From: an uncultured Erwinia sp.
GTDB taxonomy: Bacteria > Pseudomonadota > Gammaproteobacteria > Enterobacterales > Enterobacteriaceae
Assembly (NCBI GenBank): GCA_913775305.1
Contig: CAJYIY010000006.1
Coordinates: forward strand, 1 to 64,000
Reading direction: 5' to 3'
DNA: 64,000 nt
Shown here one piece after another: positions 9,576 through 17,944 of the stretch. The notes under the pieces were generated by a model, which saw nothing but the letters and a program-made list of their open reading frames with translations, ran no database searches and had not been told where the DNA came from. Each line of letters starts with the position of its first letter. Within the stretch, counting starts at the first letter, position 1. The translations under genes were made by a program, and so were the position numbers.

Positions 9576-11699
9576 ATGTTATTGAGTTCCTACAACCAGT
9601 TACTTGTTATCATTTCGTTTATCGTTGCATTCCTCGCTTCCTATACCGCACTGGACATGGCCGGGCGGGTCGCAACCGCCAGCGGTAAAGTGGCTCAGCT
9701 TTGGTTGTTGGGCGGTGGGTTCGCCATGGGGATCGGCATCTGGTCGATGCACTTTATAGGCATGCTGGCAATGAACCTGCCGATGGTGATGAGCTATGAC
9801 GCCACGCTAACCGTATTATCGATGATTATTGCCGTGGCGGCCTCGATCTTCGCGCTGTGGACAGTGTGCTGTGGCGAACTTCCCTGGTATCGGCTGAGCG
9901 TAGGTGCGGTGATCATGGGGTCTGGGGTCGTGGCGATGCATTACACCGGCATGGCGGCGCTGATGGTGCAGCCGGACATCGTCTGGCACTGGGGTTGGGT
10001 GGCGCTGTCGGTGATGATTGCGCTGGTCGCCTCCGGGGCAGCTCTGTGGCTGGCTTTCCATCTGCGGCGGGGCCCGGGCCGGTTGACGCTGATGCGCGGT
10101 GGCGCCTCACTGATTATGGGGATTGCCATAGCCGGAATGCACTACACCGGCATGGCGGCGGCAAACTTTCCGATGGGGAGCCATGCCACGCATATTGGCG
10201 TCAACAGTAACTGGCTGGCGGTGCTGGTGGTTGTGGTCACGATGTCGATCCTCGGCATTACCCTGCTGGTCTCCATGCTTGATGCCCGCCAGCAGGCACG
10301 AACCTCACTGTTGGCCAGTTCGCTGGCAGAAGCCAACCGCGAGCTGGCCCAGCTGGCGCTGCATGACAATCTCACGCGTCTGCCTAATCGTATTCTGCTG
10401 GAAGACCGGCTTGAGCAGGCAATCAGCAAAGCTACGCGGGAAAACTCGAAGTTTGCCCTGATGTTTATGGATCTGGACGGTTTCAAAGGCGTTAACGATG
10501 CCTTCGGTCATCATATCGGCGACGGCCTGCTGATAGCCGTTACCGAGCGCATGCAGTCTCTGCTGCCGGGACACCACACGCTGGCGCGTCTGGGGGGCGA
10601 TGAATTTGTGCTGCTGATGGAGATTGACGATGCTAACGATGCGGCAGTGGTGGCTGGTGCGCTGGTGAAAAGCATTGAGCAGCCGTTTGATATCTCCCGC
10701 TATGAGATTCTGGTCTCGCTCAGTATCGGCGTGGCCGTTTATCCGGGGGACGGCGTTGATGAGCGGGAACTGATGTTTAACGCCGATGCGGCGATGTATT
10801 ACACCAAGAACAAGGGACGTAACGGCTTCAGTTTCTTCCAGCCATCAATCAACCTCATTGCCCAGAACCAGCGGCAGCTTATCAACGACCTGTGGATGGC
10901 GCAGGCCAACGACGAGCTGCGTCTGTTCTACCAGCCCAAATTTCGTGCGCCTGACGGCCCGGTGGTCGGCTTTGAGGCGCTGCTGCGCTGGCAGCATCCG
11001 CAACGCGGGCTGCTGATGCCGGACACCTTCCTGCCGCTGGCGGAAAAAACCGGGCTGATTATCAGCATTGGTAACTGGGTGATCAATGAAGCCTGTCGGC
11101 AGCTCCGCGTCTGGCATCTTCAGGGTAAAAGCCAGTGGTCGGTGGCGGTCAACCTCTCGGCACTACAGTTTGAACAAGCCGGGCTGGTTGATACGGTGAT
11201 CGCGGCGTTAACGACGCACCAGATACCGGCAGAAATGCTGACGCTGGAGGTGACGGAAACCACCGCAATGCGCGATCCCGACGAAAGTATTCGCATCCTC
11301 ACACAGCTGACCGAGCTGGGAGTTAAGGCATCCATTGATGATTTTGGCACCGGCTACTCCAGCCTGCTCTACCTTAAACGACTCCCGGCCAGCGAGCTGA
11401 AGATTGACCGCGCCTTTGTGAAAGAGCTACAGGAACAGACTGAAGACGCCACCATTGTTTCTGCCATGGTGGCACTGGCGCAAACTTTGAATCTGAAGGT
11501 GGTGGCGGAAGGGGTGGAAACGCCGGAGCAGCAGAAGTTCCTCACCAGCCTTGGCTGCAATACCCTGCAAGGTTACCTGCTGGGGCGGCCTCTGGCGGCG
11601 GATAAGGTCCCCGAACTGGCTGAACTTCAAAGTATCAGTGAACTGGCCGACAGTGACAAGGAGCCGCCATCGGGGCCCAGGGTGGCAGATGCCGTCTGA
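9576..11699 (+). CDS. MHYT-GGDEF-EAL membrane c-di-GMP enzyme
   Basis: A 707-residue protein in three parts. The N-terminal MHYT sensor has about seven membrane helices, with the motif near residues 58 (MHFIGM), 121 (MHYTGM) and 188 (MHYTGM); this domain is proposed to sense O2, CO or NO through metal. Next is a diguanylate cyclase domain with intact GGDEF at 340-344. Last is a phosphodiesterase domain with EAL at 467-469 plus DDFGTGYSSL, KIDRAFV and EGVET. Both catalytic signatures are intact, so it may make or break c-di-GMP depending on its input. It is divergent from the Csu-like pilus operon, which suggests a link between the second messenger and attachment. Confidence 0.93.
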   Translation: MLLSSYNQLLVIISFIVAFLASYTALDMAGRVATASGKVAQLWLLGGGFAMGIGIWSMHFIGMLAMNLPMVMSYDATLTVLSMIIAVAASIFALWTVCCGELPWYRLSVGAVIMGSGVVAMHYTGMAALMVQPDIVWHWGWVALSVMIALVASGAALWLAFHLRRGPGRLTLMRGGASLIMGIAIAGMHYTGMAAANFPMGSHATHIGVNSNWLAVLVVVVTMSILGITLLVSMLDARQQARTSLLASSLAEANRELAQLALHDNLTRLPNRILLEDRLEQAISKATRENSKFALMFMDLDGFKGVNDAFGHHIGDGLLIAVTERMQSLLPGHHTLARLGGDEFVLLMEIDDANDAAVVAGALVKSIEQPFDISRYEILVSLSIGVAVYPGDGVDERELMFNADAAMYYTKNKGRNGFSFFQPSINLIAQNQRQLINDLWMAQANDELRLFYQPKFRAPDGPVVGFEALLRWQHPQRGLLMPDTFLPLAEKTGLIISIGNWVINEACRQLRVWHLQGKSQWSVAVNLSALQFEQAGLVDTVIAALTTHQIPAEMLTLEVTETTAMRDPDESIRILTQLTELGVKASIDDFGTGYSSLLYLKRLPASELKIDRAFVKELQEQTEDATIVSAMVALAQTLNLKVVAEGVETPEQQKFLTSLGCNTLQGYLLGRPLAADKVPELAELQSISELADSDKEPPSGPRVADAV

Positions 11700-11764
11700 T
11701 TGTACAGTGTGCAACCGGCAACCTATAATAGTTTACTTTTTGATTGGAATGGCCTGTAACAGTC

Positions 11765-13171
11765 GTGGCGAAATATGAACAGCTGGTTGCCCAAATTCGC
11801 CAGCAAATTGAAACGGAAATCTGGTTGCCGGGTGAGAAACTGCCTTCGCTCAGGGAGCAGGTGAGCCTGAGCGGTATCAGCCTGATGACGGTGATGCACG
11901 CCTATCAGGTGCTGGAAAGCCAGGGGTGGATTATCTCGCGTCCGCAGTCCGGCTACTACGTCGCGCCACGCGCCGAATTTCTCAGCCAGCCGGTCAATCA
12001 TCAAAAGCTGCAGCTGGCTGAGTCGGTGGATATCAATGCGTTTATCTTTGATGTCCTGCAGGCCAGCCGCGACCCGCATATCGTTCCTTTTGGGTCCGCT
12101 TTTCCCGATCCGGAGCTGTTCCCCCAGCGTCAGCTGATGCGGGCGCTGACCACCGTTTCCCACAGCATGAAGCCGGTCGATGCACTGCACAACCTGCCGC
12201 CGGGCAACGAAGCACTGCGCAAGACCCTTGCCCAGCGCTATGCCCTGCAGGGCGTACAGGTCTCACCGGATGAAATCGTTATTACTAACGGGGCGATGGA
12301 AGCCCTTAATCTCAGCCTGCAGGCGGTGACCGAGCCGGGCGACTGGGTGGCGATTGAAAACCCGTCCTTTTACGGCGCGCTTCAGGCGATTGAGCGACTG
12401 AAGCTGAAAGCGGTGGCTATCGCCACCGATCCCAAAACCGGCATCGATCTCGATGAACTCAGCCGGGCGCTGGAAAGCTGGCCGATCAAAGCGATGTGGA
12501 TGATGAGCAATCAGCAAAATCCGGTTGGCTGCACGCTAAGCCGGGAAAAGAAGCAGCAGCTGGTGGCGCTGCTGGCGTCGCATAATGTCACGCTGATTGA
12601 GGATGATGTTTACAGCGAGCTCTATTTTGGCAGTGAAAAACCGCTTCCGGCCAGAGCCTTCGATCGCGACGATAACGTCCTGCACTGCTCGTCGTTTTCC
12701 AAAAATCTGGTCGCCGGTTTTCGTGTCGGATGGGTGGCGGGCGGTAAACACGCCCAGCGCATTCAGCGCATGCAGCTGATGAGCACGCTCTCAACCAGTG
12801 CACCGATGCAGCAGGCGCTGGCGCTCTATCTGGGGACCCGCAGCTATGACCGCCACCTGCGGCGGCTGCGGCAGGTGCTGGAACAGCGCAAAAACCTGGC
12901 GCTGCAATCGTTGAAGCGCCATCTTCCCGCCGGTGCGAAAATCAATGAGTCGCGCGGCGGTTACTTTCTGTGGATTGAGCTGCCGAAACAGGTCAATACC
13001 ATTGAACTGTACTACCGTGCGCTGGCGCAGAAGATCGGTATCGCACCCGGGAAAATGTTCTCTTCCAGCGAGCAGTACGCAAACTACTTTCGGTTTAATA
13101 CCGCGTGGTGGGATGAAACTCAGGAAGCGGCGGTGGCGAAACTGGGCTCGCTGATCGGCGAACTGCTATAG
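11765..13171 (+). CDS. ydcR: MocR-type GntR/aminotransferase regulator, YdcR-like
   Basis: A 468-residue protein with an N-terminal GntR winged helix (residues about 1-70: 'GEKLPSLREQVSLSGISLMTVMHAYQ') fused to a fold-type I aminotransferase domain. That domain includes the PLP-lysine segment 'HCSSFSKNLVAGFRVGWV'. It reads as the orthologue of E. coli YdcR. MocR regulators bind PLP and usually control vitamin B6 or amino-compound genes; the target here is unknown. I chose the GTG at 11765 because it gives an N-terminus like that of YdcR (MAKYEQLVAQIRQQ). An in-frame TTG at 11744 exists, and no strong Shine-Dalgarno decides between them. Confidence 0.85.
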   Translation: MAKYEQLVAQIRQQIETEIWLPGEKLPSLREQVSLSGISLMTVMHAYQVLESQGWIISRPQSGYYVAPRAEFLSQPVNHQKLQLAESVDINAFIFDVLQASRDPHIVPFGSAFPDPELFPQRQLMRALTTVSHSMKPVDALHNLPPGNEALRKTLAQRYALQGVQVSPDEIVITNGAMEALNLSLQAVTEPGDWVAIENPSFYGALQAIERLKLKAVAIATDPKTGIDLDELSRALESWPIKAMWMMSNQQNPVGCTLSREKKQQLVALLASHNVTLIEDDVYSELYFGSEKPLPARAFDRDDNVLHCSSFSKNLVAGFRVGWVAGGKHAQRIQRMQLMSTLSTSAPMQQALALYLGTRSYDRHLRRLRQVLEQRKNLALQSLKRHLPAGAKINESRGGYFLWIELPKQVNTIELYYRALAQKIGIAPGKMFSSSEQYANYFRFNTAWWDETQEAAVAKLGSLIGELL

Positions 13172-13218
13172 AGCGGCGACCGGCTTCAACAGCGTGAGCC
13201 CGTCGCCTCCGGCAGGCA

Positions 13219-13701
13219 TCAGACGCTGGCGGCGCTTTTCTGGCCCCAGGTCAGATGGAACACGTCATAGAAATCGACTTCGCCCTTCTGCGACAGCAGT
13301 TTGTTGATACCCTGCTTCACGGTATCCGGAACCGTTTTACTGGCGAGAATATCGTTGATGGCTTCCGGCGACAGGGTGCGGACGTAGTACCACTCGCCGT
13401 TGTAACACACGCGCAGATCGAGGGTATCAATGTCCTCAAAGCGGTACCTAGGATTGATATCCATCAGCATCAGCCCGCTCATCAGCAGGACAAACAGCGT
13501 GGCTCCCCAGAAAGCGGGCCAGCCCAGAAAATCGGTTGTGAAGATGAGCGCCACCGTCAGCAGATAGCAGCCATACATTGAAGCCCAAAGACCCGGATGG
13601 GTTTTCAGGAACGTAAAGCTGAAACGCGGCTTATTATCGCGCTGCTCCTCGCGATTTAGCGTCTCGATCTCGCGCAGCAGTATCTGTTTAACTTCTTCCA
13701 T
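13219..13701 (-). CDS. ylaC: YlaC family inner-membrane protein
   Basis: A 160-residue protein with two adjacent membrane helices (about 38-57 and 62-80) flanked by a basic N-terminal region 'RDNKPRFSFTFLKTHPG'. A conserved cytoplasmic segment 'NPRYRFEDIDTLDLRVCYNGEWY' follows. These blocks match E. coli YlaC, a protein of unknown biochemical function. The gene is monocistronic, convergent with the YdcR-like gene and divergent from the secreted protein gene at 13896. Confidence 0.88.
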   Translation of the reverse strand: MEEVKQILLREIETLNREEQRDNKPRFSFTFLKTHPGLWASMYGCYLLTVALIFTTDFLGWPAFWGATLFVLLMSGLMLMDINPRYRFEDIDTLDLRVCYNGEWYYVRTLSPEAINDILASKTVPDTVKQGINKLLSQKGEVDFYDVFHLTWGQKSAASV

Positions 13702-13895
13702 TTTTACCTCTGTTCAAAGAGTCCGGGCAGAGTGGAAGTTAATCACAGTTTCCGCGATCGCAGCAGACACAGTTCCGGACGATCAGGCTATAACAGTTAT
13801 CTGCTGAAGGGAGTGTGTAGCGACCTGGCGTGGCGCAGTGTAAGATTTTACTGATTCCCCTGAAGGGCCAATTACCAAACGAATGGACAGGCATC

Positions 13896-14888
13896 ATGGT
13901 TAACTACTCCCGTTTTTTACTGATTTTCCTGCTATTGATGCTGGGGATGTCATCCGCTCAGGCCCTGGACTGTGGGCGCGCCTCGACGGCGGTAGAGAAT
14001 ACCATCTGCGACAGCAAAGAGCTTATCTGGCTTGACCGCCTGTACACTGACTCCTTCCGCGATGTCGTGGTAGAAGATCCACAGCGGATTGAAAGCATGG
14101 TTCAGCAGTGGACCCGCTCACGCGATGCCTGCGTCAGCAATGCCTGCCTGCAGCGCGCCTACCTGAACGGCATTGGCCAGCTTTATGGCGTTCCGGCTTC
14201 GTTCGACTGGCAGGGCGTGTGGTGGAATACCACCACCACCCACGGCAACGGCGGGAAAATTCTGCTTCACAGCATTACCGACTGGGGGTTTTCAATGGAC
14301 GCCACGATTTGGGGTGGCGTCTACAAATCGGTACTGAGCGGCAGCGTGAATAATTTTTACGGCGTCGGCTATACCAATGAAATCACCTGGGGCGGCCGCT
14401 GCGCCATTATTCTGGTGCCGCGTGCCGACGGCAAGCTGGAGGTCAGCAGCGATAACCGCGGCAGCTGCGATATGCTACTGCCGGGCGAAATGGCCATTGA
14501 CGGCGTCTACGTTAAAGCGGCCAGCGATCCGCGCCCGCCCGCCACGCTGCTTACCCTGGGGATTTTTCCGAATAAAGCGCTCGACGACCGCTTTCGCGAG
14601 CTGGTGGGTGAAGACTATCAGCGGTATCTGGCTATCGCGACCAGCTTTGTCTACAGTCCGGATGAGGACAGCTTCGGCGCCACGGTATTAACGCTGTGGG
14701 TGAAGGGCATGGCCAACCGCCAGTCGGCGATGATCATGTACACCGCGGAAGGAAAGATATGGGCGCTGCGCATTGAGCCGGATAAAAACGATACGGATAT
14801 TCAGTTGCACTACGTCACCACCGAAAAAGACAAAAGCATCATGCCAAAAACACTGGCCAACTGGCGCGCAAAATTTACAGAACGTTAA
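13896..14888 (+). CDS. Secreted protein with LprI-like N-terminal domain
   Basis: A predicted exported protein of about 330 residues: signal peptide (YSRFLLIFLLLMLGMSSAQA), then a cysteine-containing LprI/DUF1311-like module ('LDCGRASTAVENTICDSKELIWLDRLY'). Its larger C-terminal domain I do not recognise (GVWWNTTTTHGNGGKILLHSITDWGFS onward). LprI-like domains occur in lysozyme inhibitors and other periplasmic proteins, but the motif is short and does not prove that function here. I chose the ATG at 13896 because the signal peptide starts directly after it; the earlier in-frame start at 13830 would bury the signal. Confidence 0.65.
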   Translation: MVNYSRFLLIFLLLMLGMSSAQALDCGRASTAVENTICDSKELIWLDRLYTDSFRDVVVEDPQRIESMVQQWTRSRDACVSNACLQRAYLNGIGQLYGVPASFDWQGVWWNTTTTHGNGGKILLHSITDWGFSMDATIWGGVYKSVLSGSVNNFYGVGYTNEITWGGRCAIILVPRADGKLEVSSDNRGSCDMLLPGEMAIDGVYVKAASDPRPPATLLTLGIFPNKALDDRFRELVGEDYQRYLAIATSFVYSPDEDSFGATVLTLWVKGMANRQSAMIMYTAEGKIWALRIEPDKNDTDIQLHYVTTEKDKSIMPKTLANWRAKFTER

Positions 14889-14899
14889 TCGCCGGACGA

Positions 14900-15358
14900 T
14901 TATTGGTAATTAAAAATCTGGCCGGACGGGGTGAACAGCAGCTGATCGTCGCCAAATTTCAGCATCTCGAAACGCAAATCTCTGTTCTGCTCGTAGCCGA
15001 GGATATTTCTGATCATGCGTGTTGAACCGCTGTCGGCATAGTAAACCTGGTGAGAGTGAAACGCCACGCTGCTGGCGTTGACGCTCTTCTGCTCCAGGCT
15101 GATTTTGGCAATAAAGCGGTTATCGTTCGGGCTGGTCAACGTCATGATTGTCGTCTTATCCTCGGTGATAAAACGAGTGTCATAAATCTCCCGCTGGTGC
15201 GCCAGCAGATCGTAGTAGCCCAGCTGCAGGCTCGAACTGGTAAAATTGCGCTCTAACAGAGCTTTATTGCCGATCGGCAGTAGATTGAGCAGCGTTGCCA
15301 GCAGCACCAGCAGCAACGTTATCGCCAGCAGACTTAGTGATACAGTGCGCCATTTCAT
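14900..15358 (-). CDS. Small single-pass membrane protein, ToxS/FidL-like by context
   Basis: A 152-residue protein with one N-terminal membrane helix (VSLSLLAITLLLVLLATLLNLL) and a periplasmic domain of about 120 residues with no motif I recognise. It starts inside the upstream regulator gene, overlapping its 3' end by 95 nt in another frame; AGAG lies 8 nt before the ATG. Its orientation, size and topology resemble the accessory partners of membrane-bound ToxR-type regulators (ToxS, TcpH, or FidL beside MarT). That role is inferred from architecture only, and sequence similarity was not established. Confidence 0.6.
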   Translation of the reverse strand: MKWRTVSLSLLAITLLLVLLATLLNLLPIGNKALLERNFTSSSLQLGYYDLLAHQREIYDTRFITEDKTTIMTLTSPNDNRFIAKISLEQKSVNASSVAFHSHQVYYADSGSTRMIRNILGYEQNRDLRFEMLKFGDDQLLFTPSGQIFNYQ

Positions 15359-16247
15359 TGATTTTTCTCTCGCTTTCCCGATAGATCAGGGCACTCAGCT
15401 GCGCCCCGTCCGTCCGCCAGTTAATAATATTCATCGACAGCTGCTTGCTGTTACAGCTATTGGTGAAAGCCATGGTGTAACTCAGTGCGGTACCGGTGGT
15501 GTAGAAGAATACCTTCATATTGACCTGGCGATTTTTCAGGTGCTGATTCAGTGAAAATAACACCGGCCCCAGTTGCTTATTTAAATCATTGGATGCAGAG
15601 GAACCCACCCCGCCGCGGCGTATCTCTACCAGGCGAATGTTACTGTAGGCCGCGGAGTTCTGTTCCTGCAGCATCGGCGCTGATGTACTGAAATAGTTCC
15701 TGGCAATCACCACTAAAAGGGCGGCCAGCAACACGGACTGCACCAAAACCAGCCACTGCCAGAAGCGGGGTTCCCGGGGGGAAGCAGGCGCGGTTAAAAG
15801 AAGAGTCGGTTGTACAGGGGGCTGCACGGGGGCATCCGCATCGTCAGGGGGCAGCAGCTCACTCTCCGCCAGCGTCTTTTCGCTGACCTCTTCTGCGGGC
15901 GGTAGCAGCACGTCGGCCAGGGTAATAACCTGGCAGAATTCCGCTTCGAGAATATAACCCTTCTTCGGCACGGTTTTAATAATACGCTGCTGCTTGCCAT
16001 CATCCTCCAGCGCCAGGCGCAGGGCATGAATCGCGTTTGGCAGGCTGTTATTACCAATGATCCGCCGTTCCCATACCAGATTGGTCAGTTCCTCCCGCGT
16101 CAGCGTCTCACCTGCGTGATCGGCCAGTACCTGCAAGAGTTTGAGCTGATACTCGCCAAGCCGACGCTGCTCACCGGTCACCTGATGGATTAATGAACCG
16201 GAGGCATGGTCGACCAGCCAGTGATGAATAATAAGAGACGAAGTCAT
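15264..16247 (-). CDS. CadC/ToxR-type membrane-anchored transcription regulator
   Basis: A regulator of about 327 residues with an N-terminal OmpR/PhoB-type winged helix (residues about 5-105: 'GEYQLKLLQVLADHAGETLTREELTNLVW', 'IIGNNSLPNAIHALRLAL', 'IIKTVPKKGYILEAEF'). A linker, one membrane helix (FWQWLVLVQSVLLAALLVVIA) and a periplasmic domain with two cysteines follow. There is no receiver domain, so it should sense directly in the periplasm, like CadC or ToxR. The ATG at 16247 begins the conserved domain more closely than the in-frame ATG at 16274. The small membrane protein gene at 15358 overlaps its end. Confidence 0.85.
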   Translation of the reverse strand: MTSSLIIHHWLVDHASGSLIHQVTGEQRRLGEYQLKLLQVLADHAGETLTREELTNLVWERRIIGNNSLPNAIHALRLALEDDGKQQRIIKTVPKKGYILEAEFCQVITLADVLLPPAEEVSEKTLAESELLPPDDADAPVQPPVQPTLLLTAPASPREPRFWQWLVLVQSVLLAALLVVIARNYFSTSAPMLQEQNSAAYSNIRLVEIRRGGVGSSASNDLNKQLGPVLFSLNQHLKNRQVNMKVFFYTTGTALSYTMAFTNSCNSKQLSMNIINWRTDGAQLSALIYRESERKINEMAHCITKSAGDNVAAGAAGNAAQSTADRQ

Positions 16248-16331
16248 AGATCCAGTTAAGCAGGGGTTTGTCACGTTTCATTATGCTGGTGACAGGTAGT
16301 TCACGCAACCTGCGCTAATCTTTTGTGAATG

Positions 16332-16348
16332 CGCACCTTTCTGGTGCG
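16332..16348 (+). promoter_or_regulatory. NtrC-type enhancer site upstream of Anbu operon
   Basis: The palindrome CGCACC-TTTCT-GGTGCG contains the NtrC core GCACC-N5-GGTGC without a mismatch; only the outermost T/A pair of the full consensus TGCACC-N5-GGTGCA differs. It lies about 140 bp upstream of the start point predicted from the sigma-54 promoter at 16454, a typical enhancer distance (glnA sites are at about -108 and -140). The spacing and pairing with a -24/-12 promoter make this far more likely than chance. NtrC binding itself is inferred. Confidence 0.72.
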
Positions 16349-16453
16349 AAAGACTGTGCATGCTACATTTTGATGCATTCTGTCAACAAATATGCCATTT
16401 GCCACCTGCGCCGCCGTCATAAGCTTCGCGGGATATTTCCATCAACAGGATAG

Positions 16454-16469
16454 TGGCACGCTTTGTGCA
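16454..16469 (+). promoter_or_regulatory. Sigma-54 (-24/-12) promoter of Anbu operon
   Basis: The sequence TGGCACG-CTTT-GTGCA matches the RpoN consensus TGGCACG-N4-TTGCW with one mismatch (G for the first T of the -12 element). The invariant GG (16455-16456) and GC (16467-16468) are separated by exactly 10 nt. Transcription would start near 16480, about 28 nt before the ATP-grasp ATG at 16508. No competing sigma-70 promoter is obvious in the interval. Confidence 0.75.
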
Positions 16470-16507
16470 GCTTCCATCACGGGTTCACAGACAGCGGTAG
16501 GGAAATC

Positions 16508-17944
16508 ATGAATCAAAGCTATGCATTAGCGACGCACTTTTATGATGAAATGTTGCTGAGCGATGGACACTATCGTCAACATTATCGTGAATACTGGCAG
16601 TGGTTACAGCAGGCTGACCAGCAGGCGATTGCGCGCAAGCGCGAAGAAGCGGAACTGCTTTTTCACCGCGTGGGGATCACGTTTAACGTGTATGGCGAAG
16701 ACGGCGGTGCGGAACGGCTTATCCCGTTTGACAGCGTGCCGCGGATTATACCCGCTGCGGAATGGGCGATGCTGGATAAAGGCATTCGCCAGCGCGTTCA
16801 GGCGCTGAATGCCTTCCTGCACGACATCTATCACGATCAGCACATCCTCAAATCCGGCATTATTCCTCCCGAACAGGTACTGGTTAACGATCAGTATCAG
16901 CCCTGCATGCAGGGGATTAATCTGCACCGTCATATCTATGCGCATATCACCGGTGTGGATATGGTGCGCAGTGGCGACGGCGAATACTACGTGCTGGAGG
17001 ATAACCTGCGCACCCCGTCCGGGGTGTCCTACATGCTGGAAAACCGCAAAATGATGATGCGGCTCTACCCGGAACTGTTTGCCGATCAGCGCATTGCGCC
17101 GGTAGAGCGCTACCCGTCACTGCTGCTGCAGACCCTGCGTGAAAGCTCACCGGTAAACGATCCGGTGGTGGTGGTGCTGACGCCGGGGCGTTTTAACAGT
17201 GCTTACTTCGAGCACAGCTTCCTTGCTCAGCAAATGGGCGTGGAGCTGGTGGAAAGCGCCGATCTGTTTGTGAAAGACGGCGCGGTGCTGATGCGCACCA
17301 CCGCCGGGCCGTGCAAGGTGGATGTGATCTACCGCCGGGTTGACGATGCTTTCCTCGACCCCCTGGCCTTTAACCCGGATTCGATGCTGGGCGTGCCCGG
17401 CCTGCTCTCGGTCTACCGCAGCGGTAACGTGGTGCTGGCTAACGCCATCGGTACAGGCGTGGCCGACGATAAATCCATTTACCCCTACGTGCCGGATATG
17501 GTGCGCTTTTATCTGAATGAGGATCCGATCCTAAACAACGTGCCGACATGGCAATGCCGCCGCCCGGAAGATCTCTCCTGGGTGCTGGCTAACCTTGAAA
17601 AGCTGGTGGTGAAAGAGGTGCACGGTGCCGGTGGCTACGGCATGCTGATTGGCCCGGTTGCCAGTCGGCAGCAGCTGGAAGATTTCCGCGCACGGTTAAA
17701 AGCGCGGCCGCAGAACTACATTGCCCAGCACACGCTGGCGCTCTCAACCTGCCCAACGTTTGTAGAGCAGGGGCTGGCTCCACGCCATATCGATCTGCGC
17801 CCGTTTGCCCTCAGCGGCGCGGAGATCCGCCTGGTGCCCGGCGGCCTGACGCGCGTGGCGCTGACTGAAGGATCGCTGGTGGTGAACTCCTCACAGGGCG
17901 GCGGCACTAAGGACACCTGGATTCTGGAGGATGATGCATGCTGA
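16508..17944 (+). CDS. Circularly permuted ATP-grasp protein of Anbu cluster
   Basis: A 478-residue protein of the circularly permuted ATP-grasp type 2 (DUF404/DUF407) family. Family blocks include 'FLHDIYHDQHILKSGIIP', 'YYVLEDNLRTPSGVSYMLENR', 'VDVIYRRVDDAFLDP', 'LANAIGTGVADDKSIYPYVPDMV' and the late ATP-binding 'LVVKEVHGAGGYGMLIGP'. ATP-grasp enzymes join carboxylates to amines, and the family is predicted to ligate peptides or amino acids; the substrate is unknown. AGGGAAA precedes the ATG at 16508. The gene overlaps the alpha-E gene by 7 nt and is first in a four-gene operon ending with the Anbu peptidase. Confidence 0.92.
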   Translation: MNQSYALATHFYDEMLLSDGHYRQHYREYWQWLQQADQQAIARKREEAELLFHRVGITFNVYGEDGGAERLIPFDSVPRIIPAAEWAMLDKGIRQRVQALNAFLHDIYHDQHILKSGIIPPEQVLVNDQYQPCMQGINLHRHIYAHITGVDMVRSGDGEYYVLEDNLRTPSGVSYMLENRKMMMRLYPELFADQRIAPVERYPSLLLQTLRESSPVNDPVVVVLTPGRFNSAYFEHSFLAQQMGVELVESADLFVKDGAVLMRTTAGPCKVDVIYRRVDDAFLDPLAFNPDSMLGVPGLLSVYRSGNVVLANAIGTGVADDKSIYPYVPDMVRFYLNEDPILNNVPTWQCRRPEDLSWVLANLEKLVVKEVHGAGGYGMLIGPVASRQQLEDFRARLKARPQNYIAQHTLALSTCPTFVEQGLAPRHIDLRPFALSGAEIRLVPGGLTRVALTEGSLVVNSSQGGGTKDTWILEDDAC

